From contig CM060846.1 in assembly GCA_030762175.1 (NCBI GenBank), forward strand, positions 183,760,041 through 183,824,040: a DNA stretch of 64,000 nucleotides, written 5' to 3'. Under the pieces are notes generated by a model. It did not search any database. It was not told the origin of the DNA and saw nothing but the letters and a program-made list of their open reading frames with translations. The translations under genes and the position numbers were made by a program. The stretch comes from Metallyticus violacea. Taxonomy: Eukaryota; Arthropoda; Insecta; Mantodea; Metallyticidae. Position 1 is the first letter of the stretch. Every line of letters starts with the position of its first letter. This document shows, in pieces, positions 10,612-22,920 of the stretch.

Positions 10612-11843
10612 GAATAATATACAATGGAGCCACTCTGCCCCTTCTTTCTTACGGGACACCTGTCTGGATAGACGCTATACAGCGGACTTACAATGCAAGG
10701 AAACTGAGAAGAGTACAAAGAATTATAAACATCAAAATTGCCAAGGCGTTTAGGACAACATCAAACGAAGCTCTCTGTATTATTACAGGTATAATTTCAG
10801 TAACAATAGCACTCAAAGAAATCGCCAAATTATACAACTTCACAAGAGGAATCGAGAGAAGACCAATCATAAATGGAAGACAAGCGGTAGACAGTGAAAC
10901 ACCGTACAGGGAATGGCCTCACCCTGCTGATATACCTAAAATAGTGGAGAAACAAAATGACAAAGAGTATACATTAAAGATATACACTGATGGCAGCAAA
11001 AGTGAGGCAGGTGTGGGGGCAGGAATAATAATGTATATTAATAATATACCAGTTCATCAACTACGGTATAAGCTGCACCAAAAATGCTCAAATAATCAAG
11101 CCGAGCAGTTCGCCATTTTGAGAGCCCTGGAACAGTTGGAAAATATAGACAATGCAACCTTCAACAAACGAACAGCGGCAATGCACACGGATAGTCGAAT
11201 TACATTAGGTTTAATAACAACCACACAAAACATGGTAACCTCTGTGAAAGAATAAGGAAGAAGTTAAAATCACTCCAACAAGAACTGGGAAATACATTTT
11301 ACTTGGGTTAAAGCACACAACGGCAATGAAGGAAATGAAATAGCAGATCGATTCGCTAAAGAAGCAGCGAAAAGCAAGGACCTGCCAGTGGATTATCAAC
11401 TCATCCCAAAATGTGAAGTGAGGAATGAATTAAGAGAAGAAAGTCAGCAACTATGGGAAACAGAGTGGCAAATGACAACGAACGGAGCGATTACATAATC
11501 CTATTTTCCAACTGTAGCTAAAAGGCTAAAAACCAACATCCTTCTAAGCCCCAATCTTACAGCGATCCTCTCAGGACAGGGGAAATTTGGAGCCTACTTT
11601 CATCGCTTCAAAATAGCAGAGAACCCATCATGTGTATGTCAGGAGGGTATACAAACGGTGAAACGCATTTTGTGGGACTGCAAATTTTTTAAGAAAGAGC
11701 GAGAAATATTTCGGAAAGATGTAGCAAAAGTAGCTAGGCGATGGCCAATAGACAATAGTGAACTTGTTCTAAAATATAATAAACAGTTTAAAACTTTTGT
11801 AAACAGTATAAATTTTGACAGTTTTCAAATTAACACAAATTGA
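10580..11843 (+). pseudogene. R1-like ORF2 C-terminal part: connection, RNase H, Cys-rich tail
   Basis: The frame 10542-11255 carries the connection region (LPLLSYGTPVWIDAI) and RNase H: LKIYTDGSKSEAGVGAGI (first Asp), SNNQAEQFAILRALEQL (catalytic Glu) and AAMHTDSRITLGLI (third Asp). After a frameshift near 11250 the reading resumes with HFTWVKAHNGNEGNEIAD (fourth motif) around 11298-11350. It ends with FHRFKIAENPSCVCQEG and the frame 11658-11843, ending KTFVNSINFDSFQ. At least two frameshifts separate the parts. Confidence 0.85.
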
Positions 11844-12054
11844 CTCAATAGGATAGGAAATGTGGTGACTGAGAATGATAATGTAAAAGCATTCAAATAT
11901 AACCAATTTAGGCAATCTTCAAATATGATTAGGTTAGAATAACAATGAAACAGTGTTCAAAAAGAGTATTAAGGATAACATGTAACAATGAAATGATAGC
12001 AATGCATGTAGTATTAGTAATTATTATAGTAATGGAGCATGCAGTAAATAAAGA

Positions 12055-12125
12055 AGATAAAAAAACACACACCCACACCCAAACCCACACCCACCCACCA
12101 CACACACACCCACACACAGATATAT
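12055..12125. repeat. ACACCC/CA-rich microsatellite
   Basis: An imperfect (CA)/(CCCACA) run at about 12064-12118 followed by a short (TA) run. The open frames on both strands across it are low-complexity artefacts. Confidence 0.8.
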
Positions 12126-12664
12126 ATAGAAGACTGCTTCAAAACTCAGTAAATAATTGGCTTAAGGGACAGAAGAAACTCGTGGTATAAAACCCATTCC
12201 ATAACATCGTAGTCTCACACTGAGAACTGCATCGGCTTTTTACATTTTATAAACTTTTATTCTACTGTATACATTCTTACCTACTCCATGGAAACTTCCA
12301 TTGAACGAGCCACCTATCATATGGAACAAATATCAAAATTATTGAAAAGAAAATGTCGGATCTATGCAAAGTAGAATGTCATAGGCCACAACCACTTTAA
12401 AACACGGTTAAATAATGGATATTATACAGTCATATGGATGTTAAATTAGTTATTAATTCATCTCTGGCATAATCTACGACGCACAACTTTTGTACGAAAG
12501 GCGCAATAACTTGCGCTAATTTAATATTGTTAAAATTACAAAAGAAGCTTAAAAACAAACGAAAAAGTTATAGTATCCAAGTAAAGCTTCGAGGCGAGAG
12601 CAGAATTCCAACCTGCTCATAATCAGATAGCATTTTGGTTTAATAGACGCTTGTTACCAAGTTT

Positions 12665-12745
12665 TGAGTGGTCGAGCGGAATTCATACGTTACGTTCAGT
12701 GCTATATTCTGAGAACTCAGGTTCGAATCTTTGGTAGAAGGTGGA
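12665..12745 (+). repeat. tRNA-like SINE head relic
   Basis: A box A-like GAGTGGTCGAGCGG near 12665 and a box B-like AGGTTCGAATCT near 12720 at tRNA-like spacing. No body of a family seen elsewhere in the window follows. It may be a tRNA pseudogene or an old SINE. Confidence 0.4.
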
Positions 12746-13165
12746 TTTTTTTACCCTTTATTTTGCTTTTCCAACAATGATGTAATGTTACGAAACAAAA
12801 ATGTTTATGTTAACATTATAAATAAATAACGTAAAACGGACGCGAACGCTTCATGCCTGTTGTTGGCACATATATAATGAATACGGTAACAAATTCATAG
12901 TCCGCAGGTTCATTTTTAACATCGGTATGTTGCAGTATACAAGAACTTCTCTACAACAGCATGCTCAAATATGCGTGAACCAAACAGGATGCTAGTTTGA
13001 GCATTTGTTTCCTTAATTAAGTGCTTTTTCAGCTATTTCTTTTTCCTTACTTTATCCCTACTTTATCCCCTTTAGCTCATCATAGTAATTACGGTTAATA
13101 AACGACAAACATATAAAATAGACAAATGAACCAAGAGTAAAACAGAAACAAAATGAAAAGAGAAT

Positions 13166-13245
13166 GCCTTACAGGATTTGAACATACGCAAATCCGAGCG
13201 AATTCATGAGAGCTCGATGGCTAGACCAATGAGCCACAGGAAGCT
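13166..13245 (-). repeat. tRNA-like SINE head relic
   Basis: On the minus strand, TGGCTCATTGGTCTAGCCA (box A-like) is followed at tRNA-like spacing by GTTCAAATCC (box B-like). The acceptor-like ends do not pair convincingly, so a SINE head is more likely than a tRNA gene. Confidence 0.42.
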
Positions 13246-14831
13246 TTTTGTGAACCTCTCTGTACAACGAAACATTTCCGTATCACGCTGTTTTCAAGTC
13301 AACAAAAAAGTAACATTTTTAAGCTTTTGGCACCTTCTTAGCATTCCCACAACATTTCATCAATGATACTACATAGATAGGCACAAGAACGTTTAAATGG
13401 ATTAGAAAACTCAGATACAAAAGAAATTGTTGTTTCACATAAATGGCTTCAAGCGGGTTTTCAGACACTGCTTGATCTAAATCCCCCATTGCTTCTCTGG
13501 TAGCAAGAAATGGAGAGATCAAAAGATGTGCGCAATGTGGTAATGAGGTGTGTAAGACATAGGTGATTACACAGATTTCGGAAATAACGGTGACGAAAAA
13601 TATCTAAAAATATTGCATTATAAACTTATTTCAAATAGGTAAAAACCAAATGGTTAACACGACAGCGATTTCATGCATTATTCTGTCCTTCAGGACCACG
13701 TTTATCTGAAGCCATAAGCTAAACTATAAAATTATGAGTTTTTCATCATCTTAGGAATAAAATTATTGAAGAGCGAGACTGTTGTTGCTGCTGATGAGCC
13801 AACACGTTAGCATATTCTACATGCTGATTCTGAAAAGTATTACTGTGCTGGTATCACGCGAACGGAGCCGGAAATTTATATCTGAGCTAAAAAGCTGAGA
13901 GTCAATCAATTAAACTTTACAGCAATACTCCATGAAGTAAGTAACATATGGCGCATTTTAAAATTAACAGGGAGCGAAGTGGTCCCACTTGTAAACGTCC
14001 AAATCAAGCACAATGATTAATGTCCAATATAAAAGGTGAACTTTTCTTTTACTGCTTGTGTAATGATATTTCCTTTTTCATAATAACGGGTAGAAAGAAG
14101 GGAACTGGACCATGTGATTCAACCAAATTTGGCACATTAAAATATTCATTAACAAAGTACACTATCGCATTGATGTTCTTTTTAATTTTACTGGGTGCCC
14201 ATAGCATGTTAATCTTAATTTCAGAATAATACTCTTTCTTCACATCTCCTACCTATAAAATATCCTATATTTAAATTTTGTGTAGAATTTCAGAAAAAAA
14301 TGGGAATGAAATTATATAGATTAAGCAAGTTTCCTCTTAAGAATATATAGCATCATAAGGAAACAAATTACAACATAAGTTGATGTTTTTCCCCAATCCA
14401 TGTTATTACCGCAAACACATCACCTTTTTAATTAACCGTATATAATAATTTATACTATACGATGTACCAGAATTGCCGTAATTTTAAAGTTATACCCGCG
14501 TATTCTTTCATGTCAGGCATGCCAAATTGTTTGAATTTTGTAGGGGTTTTAGGAAAGGATAAAATTAAACGTTATGTAAGTACTTTTAATTTATTTCATT
14601 TTCTCTGTAATATTTCCATTGCCGAATATGCTACATATCTAATATTCAATCGATGCACAGATATTCATATATGTTCATTTACTACTCTACTTGTGTACCT
14701 ACATTAAATATGTTTTCTTTTAGCTGTTAGGGATTCTGGGCTGCTGAGTTTGCTTTCAGTTCACATGGGTAAAGTGTTTATCCAATGACAGTACACAAAA
14801 AGAAACATTTACGACAAGGAATACATATGAA

Positions 14832-14834
<3 letters not shown>

Positions 14835-14882
<48 letters not shown>
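14835..14882. repeat. (AT)n microsatellite
   Basis: About 24 AT units, immediately left of the minus-strand mariner end. Confidence 0.95.
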
Positions 14883-14885
<3 letters not shown>

Positions 14886-14892
14886 TGGTATC

Positions 14893-16204
14893 CAGAATAT
14901 TCGGGACTGGTGCTGCCATTTGGTCAAAAACTTACTTTGAGACTAATGACCGCCGTAACCCTTGAAGTAGTTCCCTTCCACACGTATACACCAGTCTCAG
15001 CAATTCTGCCATTTTTCAAGTGCATCTTTGAAGTCATGTTCTTTGAGAGTGTTTAGCACTCTCTTCTTAAATCCTCTCAGTTGTGTCGAACCGACGTCCG
15101 TTCAACTTGATTTTCAGTTTGGGGAATACAGCGAAGTCGCAAGGTGTCAAATCTGGCTAGTACGGTGGTTGGGGACAACCGTCATGTTGTTTTTCGTCAA
15201 AAAGCATCTGGTGAACAAGGAATTGTGACGGCGTATTATCGTAATGCAGCAGGCAGTTCCCTTGTCCCTAAGGTTCGGACCGTCGTCTCCGCCCATTTTC
15301 ACGGAGCCGTCGCAAAACGTCACAGTAGTAAGTGGAATTCACTACTTGATTTGGTGGGACGAATTCTTTGTGCACAATCCCCTTGGTATCGAAGAAAACG
15401 AGAAGCACGCTCTTGACTTTGCTCTTCACTTGCCTCTCTTTTTTGATCTTGGTGAGTTCGAGCTCTTCCACTGGAAGGATTGTTGTTTTGTATCAGGGTC
15501 ATAAGCGTACACCCAGCTCTCGTCGCCGGTGATGACCCTGGACAAAAAGGTTGGGTCATCGGATACGGCCTGACGAAGCTCCGTGGAAACTTCAACACGC
15601 TGCGCCTTCTGATCAGTATCAGGATCCTTGACACAAATTTTGACGCGACAAGATGCATGCCCAATTCTTCATTAAAAATGTATTGGCATGCCCCATAACC
15701 AATTCCCACTTTATGAGTAAGGTCTTCAATGGTTCGACGTCGATCCTCACGTACGAGGTGTTCAACTTTGGCAGCAATGTCAGGCGTTGTGCAGCTGACG
15801 AACCTACCGGTGTGAGCACCGTCTTCAATAGCTGTACGACCGGCCCTGAACCGAGCATGCCACTCAAACACACGTTAATTTAACCTTCTTCCCTCAACAC
15901 TTTTTAGGATTATCAGGTACGGCTAATGCTTTGTCCCCCCAAATACTTGATGAATCATTGCGAGGGTCACCGTAGCATTTTTACCGAGATTTGCACAGTA
16001 TTTGATGCACACTCTCTGTTCATACTTGGATCCATCGTAAAATCGCCACACACTACACATAGAGTATCATGAAATGTACTATAGAATCTCAGCACATATG
16101 GGACTTTAAACACTGATTCATCAGATGTGCTAGTGTTGCCACCTAGCGGTACAAAACTCTACTGCAACTACTGTCAAGATGGCAGCACCAGTCCCGAATA
16201 TGTA
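14893..16204 (-). mobile_element. Second mariner, minus strand, with inverted ends
   Basis: The left end carries ATATTCGGGACTGGTGCTGC (about 14898-14917) and the right end its reverse complement (about 16181-16201), so the terminal inverted repeats are at least 22 bp. The interval of ~1.3 kb is normal for mariner. The coding strand is minus, opposite to the 1.4-kb mariner, and the two differ in sequence, so they are separate families. Confidence 0.87.
15000..16040 (-). pseudogene. mariner transposase, frameshifted
   Basis: The longest frame (15871-15320) starts with the HTH region: FEWHARFRAGRTAIEDGAHT, then CTTPDIAAKVEHLVREDRRR and HKVGIGYGACQYIFNEELGM. After frameshifts the catalytic core is read in pieces: VIT-type sequence and a Tyr/Asp region around 15480-15540, and in the frame 15471-15268 VLLVFFDTKGIVHKEFVPPN and STYYCDVLRRLREN, matching the FFD.KGI.H.EFVP and TYY...L.RLR signatures of mariner. 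The region toward 15000 is degenerate. Not functional. Confidence 0.88.
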
Positions 16205-16486
16205 TTACCCATTTCGATAATTATTTGGCGATTCTGGAACAGGGGATGTTACTGGCACAATTCCCCTACACTGAAAGATGAATTACAATAAACAGGTTGA
16301 AAAATCTTAACTACTGGAGACAATATCGCGAATAAAAATAGAAATTCAATCTAACAAATACATTATTTACAAAAACACAATCTGGACAAAACCAGGAAGC
16401 TTGCATTTCTTACTTACTAAAACAATAAGGTGCATTCATTATTTTTATAAATGGGATGATGGCACGTGTAGCAAAAGTCAAGACAG
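16205..16486. other. No gene recognised
   Basis: AT-rich DNA between the mariner end and a minus-strand SINE. Confidence 0.4.
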
Positions 16487-16722
16487 TAGGTTTGTTTGTT
16501 ACAGTTTAACGTCTCTAATAACAACGAAGGTTTAAGGAGACGGCGAATCAATGGTTCGAGACGAGTACGTAAATGAGCCCGGAGTCCTATCATTCACCAT
16601 TTCAGAGTAAGGAAAAACTGCGGGAAAATTTTTCCCAGGCAGCTGACCTATGGAATTCGAACCATAAACCCCCACATTTACAGGCAGTCACGCCGACCAG
16701 AATACCACGGAGGGGGGATCAA
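16487..16722 (-). repeat. Putative tRNA-derived SINE (type E)
   Basis: On the minus strand the head reads TGGTATTCTGGTCGGCGTGA and, at tRNA spacing, ATGGTTCGAATTCC. A ~150-bp body ends in GACGTTAAACTGTAACAAAC. The 3' end resembles the GTTAAACA end of SINE-B, but the body differs. Confidence 0.55.
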
Positions 16723-17074
16723 GATAGTAATTAGTTAAAGAACGTTGGTAAATAAATCAACAAAGTTAGTATTAATGTTACTTGTTATTATATTCCTAAA
16801 AATAGAAGGGGATAATTGTAGATAATTCTAGTGCTTACTATCATTTGGGGGGTCTGAGTTCAAATTCCTTGGGGCTGGCTACTTTGTTCTTCTGCTTTCC
16901 TCTATTCGTTTAGACGACTGTTTGGATGAATCTTTATATTCCACGAAAATTTGGCTTTATCGTTTCCTTTCATCTCATTCCATTTATTCTGTTGCAGGGT
17001 CGAAAATGGCCTGATGGTGTGTGCGGTGTTGCGGTTTCTGCCATGGCTCCTTGTGTGGCAGCGGCGTTTGGTGT

Positions 17075-17366
17075 CAGTCCTGGTGGTGTAATGGTAACCA
17101 TACTTGCCTCCTAAACCCAAGATCGCGGATTTAATCCCGGCCAGGATAGATGGGTTTTTTCGGGTGTAAAAATCCTAAGTATAGCTTCCTTCGGAAGGGA
17201 AATAAAACCGTGGGTATCATGTCGTAAACTTACGGCACCAAAAAGAACCTCAAGCCTGAAAGAAAGGGGCTCTGAGCAAAATGTATGCTCGTTTCACGCC
17301 CTGAGCTGAGTGGGACGCTGATGGCCCGAGATGTAAAACAGCGCTCATAATAAACCAACAATAAAA
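17075..17366 (+). repeat. SINE-A copy 2
   Basis: Head with GTAATGGTAACCA and a degenerate box B (GGATTTAATCCC), body with CCTTCGGAAGGGAAATAAA, ACTTACGGCACCAAAAAGAA and CTCAAGCCTGAAAG, tail GATGGCCCGAGATG. Full length, no clear target duplication seen. Confidence 0.9.
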
Positions 17367-17837
17367 GTTATATTTGGAAACATGTTAAGGGCCCCGCTTG
17401 CTTCCGCGCCTCACCGCCCATGGATTATGACAGTACGATGTCGCCCTACCCTTATTCCTTCCTCCAGGATGTGTAGACACAATAGCACGGCTGAGGTACC
17501 AAAGTCTTCACAAATCCAAATCCAATTTTGCGTAAAACAGCAAGTCCAAACTAAAAAACAAGTTTATCTTTAATTAGTTCTATGAAGATATTTTCTCTAA
17601 ATATGAAACATTTTATGGCCTTAATTATATTATGATAGGCTGTAAGTAGTTTCTATTTGTATTATAAACTGATGCATAGGTATAATAGTTATGTTATTTC
17701 CATACGCCACTTCACATTTGGCAAGAACGGAAGTAGTCGCATTTGGCAAAGCGTTAAAGACTAATTATTTACTCTTTCAGAAAACTTAGTATATTTATAT
17801 TAAAACACTTCAAATTGTGCGTCATATCTGTTTCATA

Positions 17838-18119
17838 CCTCCACGGGTGGCCGAGGTCGTTAAGACACGGACTCGTGAGCGGGAGGTCTGGGTTCGAATC
17901 CCGCCAGGACCGTCCTCCCTGACTGGGTTTTCTTCAGGTTTTCCTCAGTCTTCATAACTGGCAAATGCTGGGGAGGTACCTAAACTTAGGCCTGGAACGA
18001 TTCCTTTCTTAAAAAAAATCCTCTCCCAATATAACATTTCATTTCGTATATCATCAGTGTCCACCGCCTGTGGTGCCTCAGTAGTAAAAACGGACGTTAA
18101 ACACTGCTCAACAACAACA
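17838..18119 (+). repeat. SINE-B copy 3, with 14-bp target duplication
   Basis: Full-length SINE-B with head GGTGGCCGAGGTCGTTAAGA and box B GGGTTCGAATCCC. Flanked by ATATCTGTTTCATA at 17824-17837 and ATATATGTTTCATA at 18120-18133, one mismatch in 14. The 3' tail is CAACAACAACA. Confidence 0.92.
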
Positions 18120-18249
18120 ATATATGTTTCATAATAAGCCTACCACAGTATAAACCGCTAATACCATCATATTCCACAGTCTTTGCATTTTTATTTAACA
18201 AATGCCAAGCCACTGACCATTAGGCCATTAGGCTGCGAGCTTTCCAGTA

Positions 18250-18810
18250 TTTTTCAACAGCACAGTTCAAATTGTTTAGTGCAGAACATTCGTCCAGATG
18301 AGCAGCAATCGTGGGTTGTCCAGAAAGCAATCAGGCGAAGTAGCTAGGTTAAAACGATACAAATTAGCAGTCATAAATCTAAACAGTGCCACTGCTGCAG
18401 CACGAGGTGAATCGGGAACACAGTAGGATCCACAAAGCAACCCCAATGCTTATCTTTAGCGGAGTGAGAAGTCATACAAAGAAAACACTCTTAACCCTCT
18501 AATTTAGCAGAATGGAGTAACAAGTCTCTGCAAGTCTTTTGAAGAATGCCAGTTCCCTTTTACGTCAGAAAATGCGCCTTCGCGTTTCCTTGAAGGCCGC
18601 AGTGAGACGGTACCCACTGAAAAGCAACTCCTCTGTCAATCCCTTTCAAAAGTTTCCTACAGTTTTGTAGACAGGAGCTTGTAGTCTCCTGGATACTTGA
18701 CAAAGCCTGCAGAGTAGATATAGAATGATAAAATATTACTATCTTCTCAAAATGCAGCAAGTTATTGCAAAGCTACAGACATAGCCTCAAGTTCTCCATC
18801 GAAGTGAGTT
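18250..18810 (-). pseudogene. RNase H and C-terminal tail of a third non-LTR element
   Basis: On the minus strand from about 18800 downward: FDGELEAMSVALQ (catalytic Glu motif), STLQALSSIQETTSSCLQNC, then FQWVPSHCGLQGNAKAHFLT, which matches the WVPSH.GL.GNE.AD.LA motif of retrotransposon RNase H. After a frame change, SPRAAAVALFRFMTANLYRF near 18370-18430 resembles the Cys/His tail (RASAVA.FRL.TGHD.L). RT is absent. It differs from the other copies here, so it is a separate, 5'-truncated insertion. Confidence 0.75.
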
Positions 18811-21115
18811 GTAAATAATCCAACATGCAGGTAAAAGGGAAAATGATCGGATTAGTACCTTGATATAAATCTAACAATTCTCATACGGATATAATGTTCC
18901 CTACTTTAATCTCTTACACTGACGTAAACTGATTCTATATTCTGACCGGCCCACACTAACTCTGTCCGTTCCTGAACTCTGCTCGCTAACCTTTTACTTC
19001 TTTCATTAATCTCTGTCGCCCAACGGGCATTCTGTTTTTTTCTATAGTATCGCAACATCCCTCGCTAAATTAAATGCCCTCGTTTATTATTTTATTCCCG
19101 ACTTATAAGTTCACCATTGGCTATCTTAAATTTTTATTATACAGCTAAGTTCTCCTTATTCGCGTATTTTTATGCGATGACCATTGGTTAAAACTACTCT
19201 CCCTCTTCTGACATTCACTATTTCCACAAGCCTCAATTTCCTAGAAACAGCCTGTCATAAATTTCAGCATTTTCCTTATATGCTGGACTTCTCTAGTAAT
19301 GTCCCTTTCCTCCCTTGGTTATTTTTAGATCGCTAAATGTTATCATACATAACGCACCCATGTTTCCCATTTTTTTTTTTTTCGCACTCATTTTCATGAA
19401 TTGACCCCGGCCTGCCTGTAATAAAACATTTCGTCTCGGTTGTGACGTTTTACTTCCCTTTTAGAATCATTTCTATATTTTTCAGAGTGTGCTCCTTAGT
19501 TTTGTTCTACAGTCCCATTGCAGTCATTTCCTCACTTGACCATCTTGACCATCTAAGCTTTTGTTTTTGTCGGCGAATTTCCTTCCAAAATATTCACATG
19601 GAGAGTACAACCCGTGAGTGACAAGAAATCTTCCCCCTTTTGTATTTCTCTGCCTTGGGTTAGAAAGGGCATATTGGCGAGCCGTCATTAGGGTACACAT
19701 ACACATTAGTTTCCTCTGTCTCTTTCTTACAGGTTTACCTACAGGTGGCTACAGTCAACACAAAATTAATACAATGCCTCTTGCAAATTACTGTTACCTG
19801 TCAAAATTATACATACACGTACATGTCTCAAATCATATCAATCCATAATAAACATATCTCTAAATCACCTAATTATATACATACATAGTAAATACCCATA
19901 TCAACTCAATACTTTTATAAATATAACTCTGCACACTCAATTCTTATGTCTATGTAATTATCACTACACTCAATTTATTAATCTAATAAAGGTAGCCTAT
20001 AATTACGGCTGCAAGACATTCCATGAACATTTATGTTGATAATCTGGGCATTTCGAACATGAGAGGAAAGGACAAGTACAAATGACACCAAAATCACTGC
20101 CAGACAAAATCAACTAGACACTGCATTTTAAGCATTTGTAAAAGCTATATATTTAACATAAAATTCCATATCTTCGCCATCTTTTGAAAAGAAATGTCAA
20201 GTACTGTGCCGTTGTCGGTCATTAAAAGTTTACTAGAATTCAAGGTCACATTACACAAGCTGACATAACCCATGAATCATCAGGATATGAAATGAAACAA
20301 GTGTTATAACATCAATTAGCACACGATATGTACATTTAAAAGGTTTTGGGTATTTGACTATGTATATGTATCAAATTGTGCTTCTTTGTCATTCATAGTG
20401 TCACGTTATGTAAATTTTAATGTTTCGTTTAGAGTTCTGAATTTGATTAGTTAATCATACCAATTAATCGAACATAATTCCAGTATGGTTGTCAATTAAA
20501 TTATTTGAACAACGGGATCAATTAAAATTTCACGAATGTGTCAATATTAAAAGCACAGGAGTCCCGTATTGTCCTTGGGCTGTTTTAATGTGTTTCAATG
20601 TTTGTAACTTGCTCTACGAGAGTGTTAATTATATTGTCATGCAGTGCCCCCACTGCGTACACGTCTAGCAACAACTTACACCAACAAAAACCTTGAAGAC
20701 GGCGATCCGCATATAAGCTCAAGCAGACTAAACCTGGAAACTTTCCGCCCTAAGAAGTTAAAAGCTACTAATAAAAAATCTGAATGTTGTTAATTCCAGA
20801 GTAATACAGCGCTACATATCAAGGTAGGGTTGGGTACCTAGCAAAGTACAAAATTCCACAAAAGGAGTAATTACTTCCACCAATGCAATGATACATTGTC
20901 AGAAATTTATTATTTATTTTAAGAATATTCCTTACTACACTAATTTTTAAAAATGAAACACTTTTCCTAATGTTTAGTCTCATTTCTTAATAATGAATAT
21001 AAGCTTGTTTAACCCGATACTCATAGGAACACATATTGAAGCATATAGAATGCATAGATTTTATGGCAGTAGTTTCGTTACAATAGCCAATTTCACCAAG
21101 ATGCTCCTTAGATTA
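18811..21115. other. No gene recognised
   Basis: 2.3 kb of AT-rich, partly pyrimidine-rich sequence. Short open frames at 19524-19706 and 19618-19848 lie on opposite strands of the same DNA and show no domain. Confidence 0.4.
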
Positions 21116-21117
21116 GA

Positions 21118-21625
21118 TTATTCATTAAGGCAAGGAGGAAGGATTATTGTCTGTTTTGTAATTCTCAAATAAGGAAATGAAATAGGATAAAGAAACTGGA
21201 AGGTAATGTGCGGGCCGCCAACAGGGCCAAACAGTTCTCCATCCTTTGCGCCAGCCCATATTGCCGGACCATCCGTCAAGCTTTCGCAACCTAAGTGAGT
21301 CACGGCTGTGCCCTCATCTCATAAGGTGGGAGGCTACGAATTAGGACAGATGTTTACCAAAGGTTCAAGGCCAAGGCAGGAAGATTGAGACCTGTCAACC
21401 TCACAAACGGCACTTCAATGTACAAAACCATTTTTGAATGAATGAGATGAGAAAGGGATGGAATGTGCAATAATATTGAAGAAGTGTAATTGGGGAACAA
21501 GCATGACCGTAAGAAAAATTGTGGAAGTGCCGCAATATCCACAATACCGCTCCACCGCCAGAGCGATTGAACCCGCGTCTGCATTCCAGTCTAGTACTCT
21601 AGCAAACTGACCACGGTCGTTTTAA
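21118..21625 (-). repeat. Putative ~500-bp tRNA-derived SINE (type D)
   Basis: On the minus strand, a tRNA-like head at the high-coordinate end reads GTGGTCAGTTTGCTAGAGTA (box A) and GCGGGTTCAATCGC (box B). A ~430-bp body follows, containing GCCTCCCACCTTATGAGATG, GTGACTCACTTAGG and GCCCTGTTGGCGGCCCGCAC. The G+C-rich body stands out from the flanks. Single copy in this window. Confidence 0.6.
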
Positions 21626-22544
21626 AGCAAGCCTTTGTACTCTGCAGAGCTAGGTGTCGGACAATTGCAACCCAGAACATTGAATCCATTATTAAATTTC
21701 GGGAAAAGCTTTGGCAACTAAAAAATAATACTCTTCAAATAAAATTTTGAAAATTTGCCATGCAGCAATGCTCCAGTCTTCATAGCTATGCAATAAAATT
21801 GGGGTTTTCTATTGAATTTTTGAGAATATAATAACTTTAAGACATCAAATCGTAGAATTTTAGCAAAGAGCCAGATAATCTGTATAAACCTAGATATTGA
21901 TTCGGAGAAACTAGATGAATGTAACATGAGTTTGTACACGATACTTGCACTTTATTTACAAATTAATAAAGTAATTTGTAAAGCGTGAAAATTATAGTAG
22001 AGCAAAACTCATTCGGCGAGTTTTGTTTCTCTTTTAAAAACTCGTGGGGAAAGTGTACACGAAAACATTTTGTATTTGTAAAACTTGTACAAATTACCTA
22101 TAATGAAAACGTGAGCAGTATGTAATAATATTTCCAGCTCTTACTTCCGGGAATGTCAACATACGCTCATGTTTGAAATTATGATTGAAGCAATAATAAC
22201 TAGGGGAAAAGTATGTCGAAATTTAATTTCATTATATTAGCTTAGTTGACTAAATATATTCTTTTAACAATTATCATTTCGCTCCAATGTATCTAAATTG
22301 TATTCCTACCACCTAACAATTAAGCACTAATAAGTTTACACATACAGGATGGTACAAAAAAATTAAGACAATATTTTCAGATCGGACACCTGAGGTCTAA
22401 GGAACTGATTTCCAAGATCTGGAACTTTTAAATTGATATGAAAATACTATTTAGTCAGCAACCAAGCCAAGTACCTATAAAAATTATAATCAGTTAATGT
22501 CTGCTCAAATAAAGGGAAAAACCTGATTCTAATTATTAACACGT
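21626..22544. other. No gene recognised
   Basis: AT-rich DNA without motif-bearing frames. Confidence 0.4.
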
Positions 22545-22920
22545 AGCATTTCATAAAGTTATGGACTATGTTGTTCTGTTCTTTTTGCAATATTATGCAT
22601 ATCATTTATGACAACTTTATGTGGTAAGTGTGTAAATTTTACGTAAGTAAATGTCGGTTGAGCTATTAGTTCAGTGGTTAAAGAAATGTTAGCATTCGAA
22701 AGATACCGAGATCAAGTGTACATCAGTGTTATATCTTCAATTATTTCACATTTTCCTCCCCACTAATTATTATTCTATGTAATTTTTTTTTTCGGTTTAT
22801 AAATGTTTTATTTCAAAGCCATGTTCACACATAAATATGAATGCATGAAACAAAGAAGAATTCTAATGACCATTTATTGCTACGAACTGTCCTCCAGCCG
22901 AGAGAAACTTCTTGGAAAGA
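22545..22920 (+). repeat. Left arm of a long inverted repeat
   Basis: Pairs in reverse complement with 23505-23890. Landmarks in order: GTTCTTTTTGCAA, CATTTATGACAACTTTATG, GGTTGAGCTATTAGTTCAGT, GTGTACATCAGTGTTATAT, AACAAAGAAGAATTCTAATG, CATTTATTGCTACGAACTGT and CCGAGAGAA. The part around 22654-22720 (TTAGTTCAGTGGTTAAA then a degraded box B) is tRNA-like. Confidence 0.85.

Larger units (their letters stand above)
9844..11843 (+). mobile_element. 5'-truncated R1-like non-LTR retrotransposon
   Basis: Contains the RT, RNase H and C-terminal Cys-containing portion of an ORF2 and lacks the endonuclease, ORF1 and 5' UTR. It begins inside the RT (QFAYTPQTGTTDAIL), right after a CT/CA microsatellite, as expected of a 5'-truncated insertion. 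Sequence after the stop at about 11841 may be 3' UTR up to the CCCACA-rich run at 12064. The 3' boundary and any target duplication are not clear. Confidence 0.82.
12191..14834. other. No gene recognised; two tRNA-like relics inside
   Basis: About 2.6 kb of AT-rich DNA with no credible coding region. Two short tRNA-like motifs at 12665-12745 and 13166-13245 are listed separately. Confidence 0.4.

Noticed and set aside
15028..15698. Plus-strand frames of 60-90 codons across the second mariner
   Set aside because: Antisense to the transposase, which is read on the minus strand.
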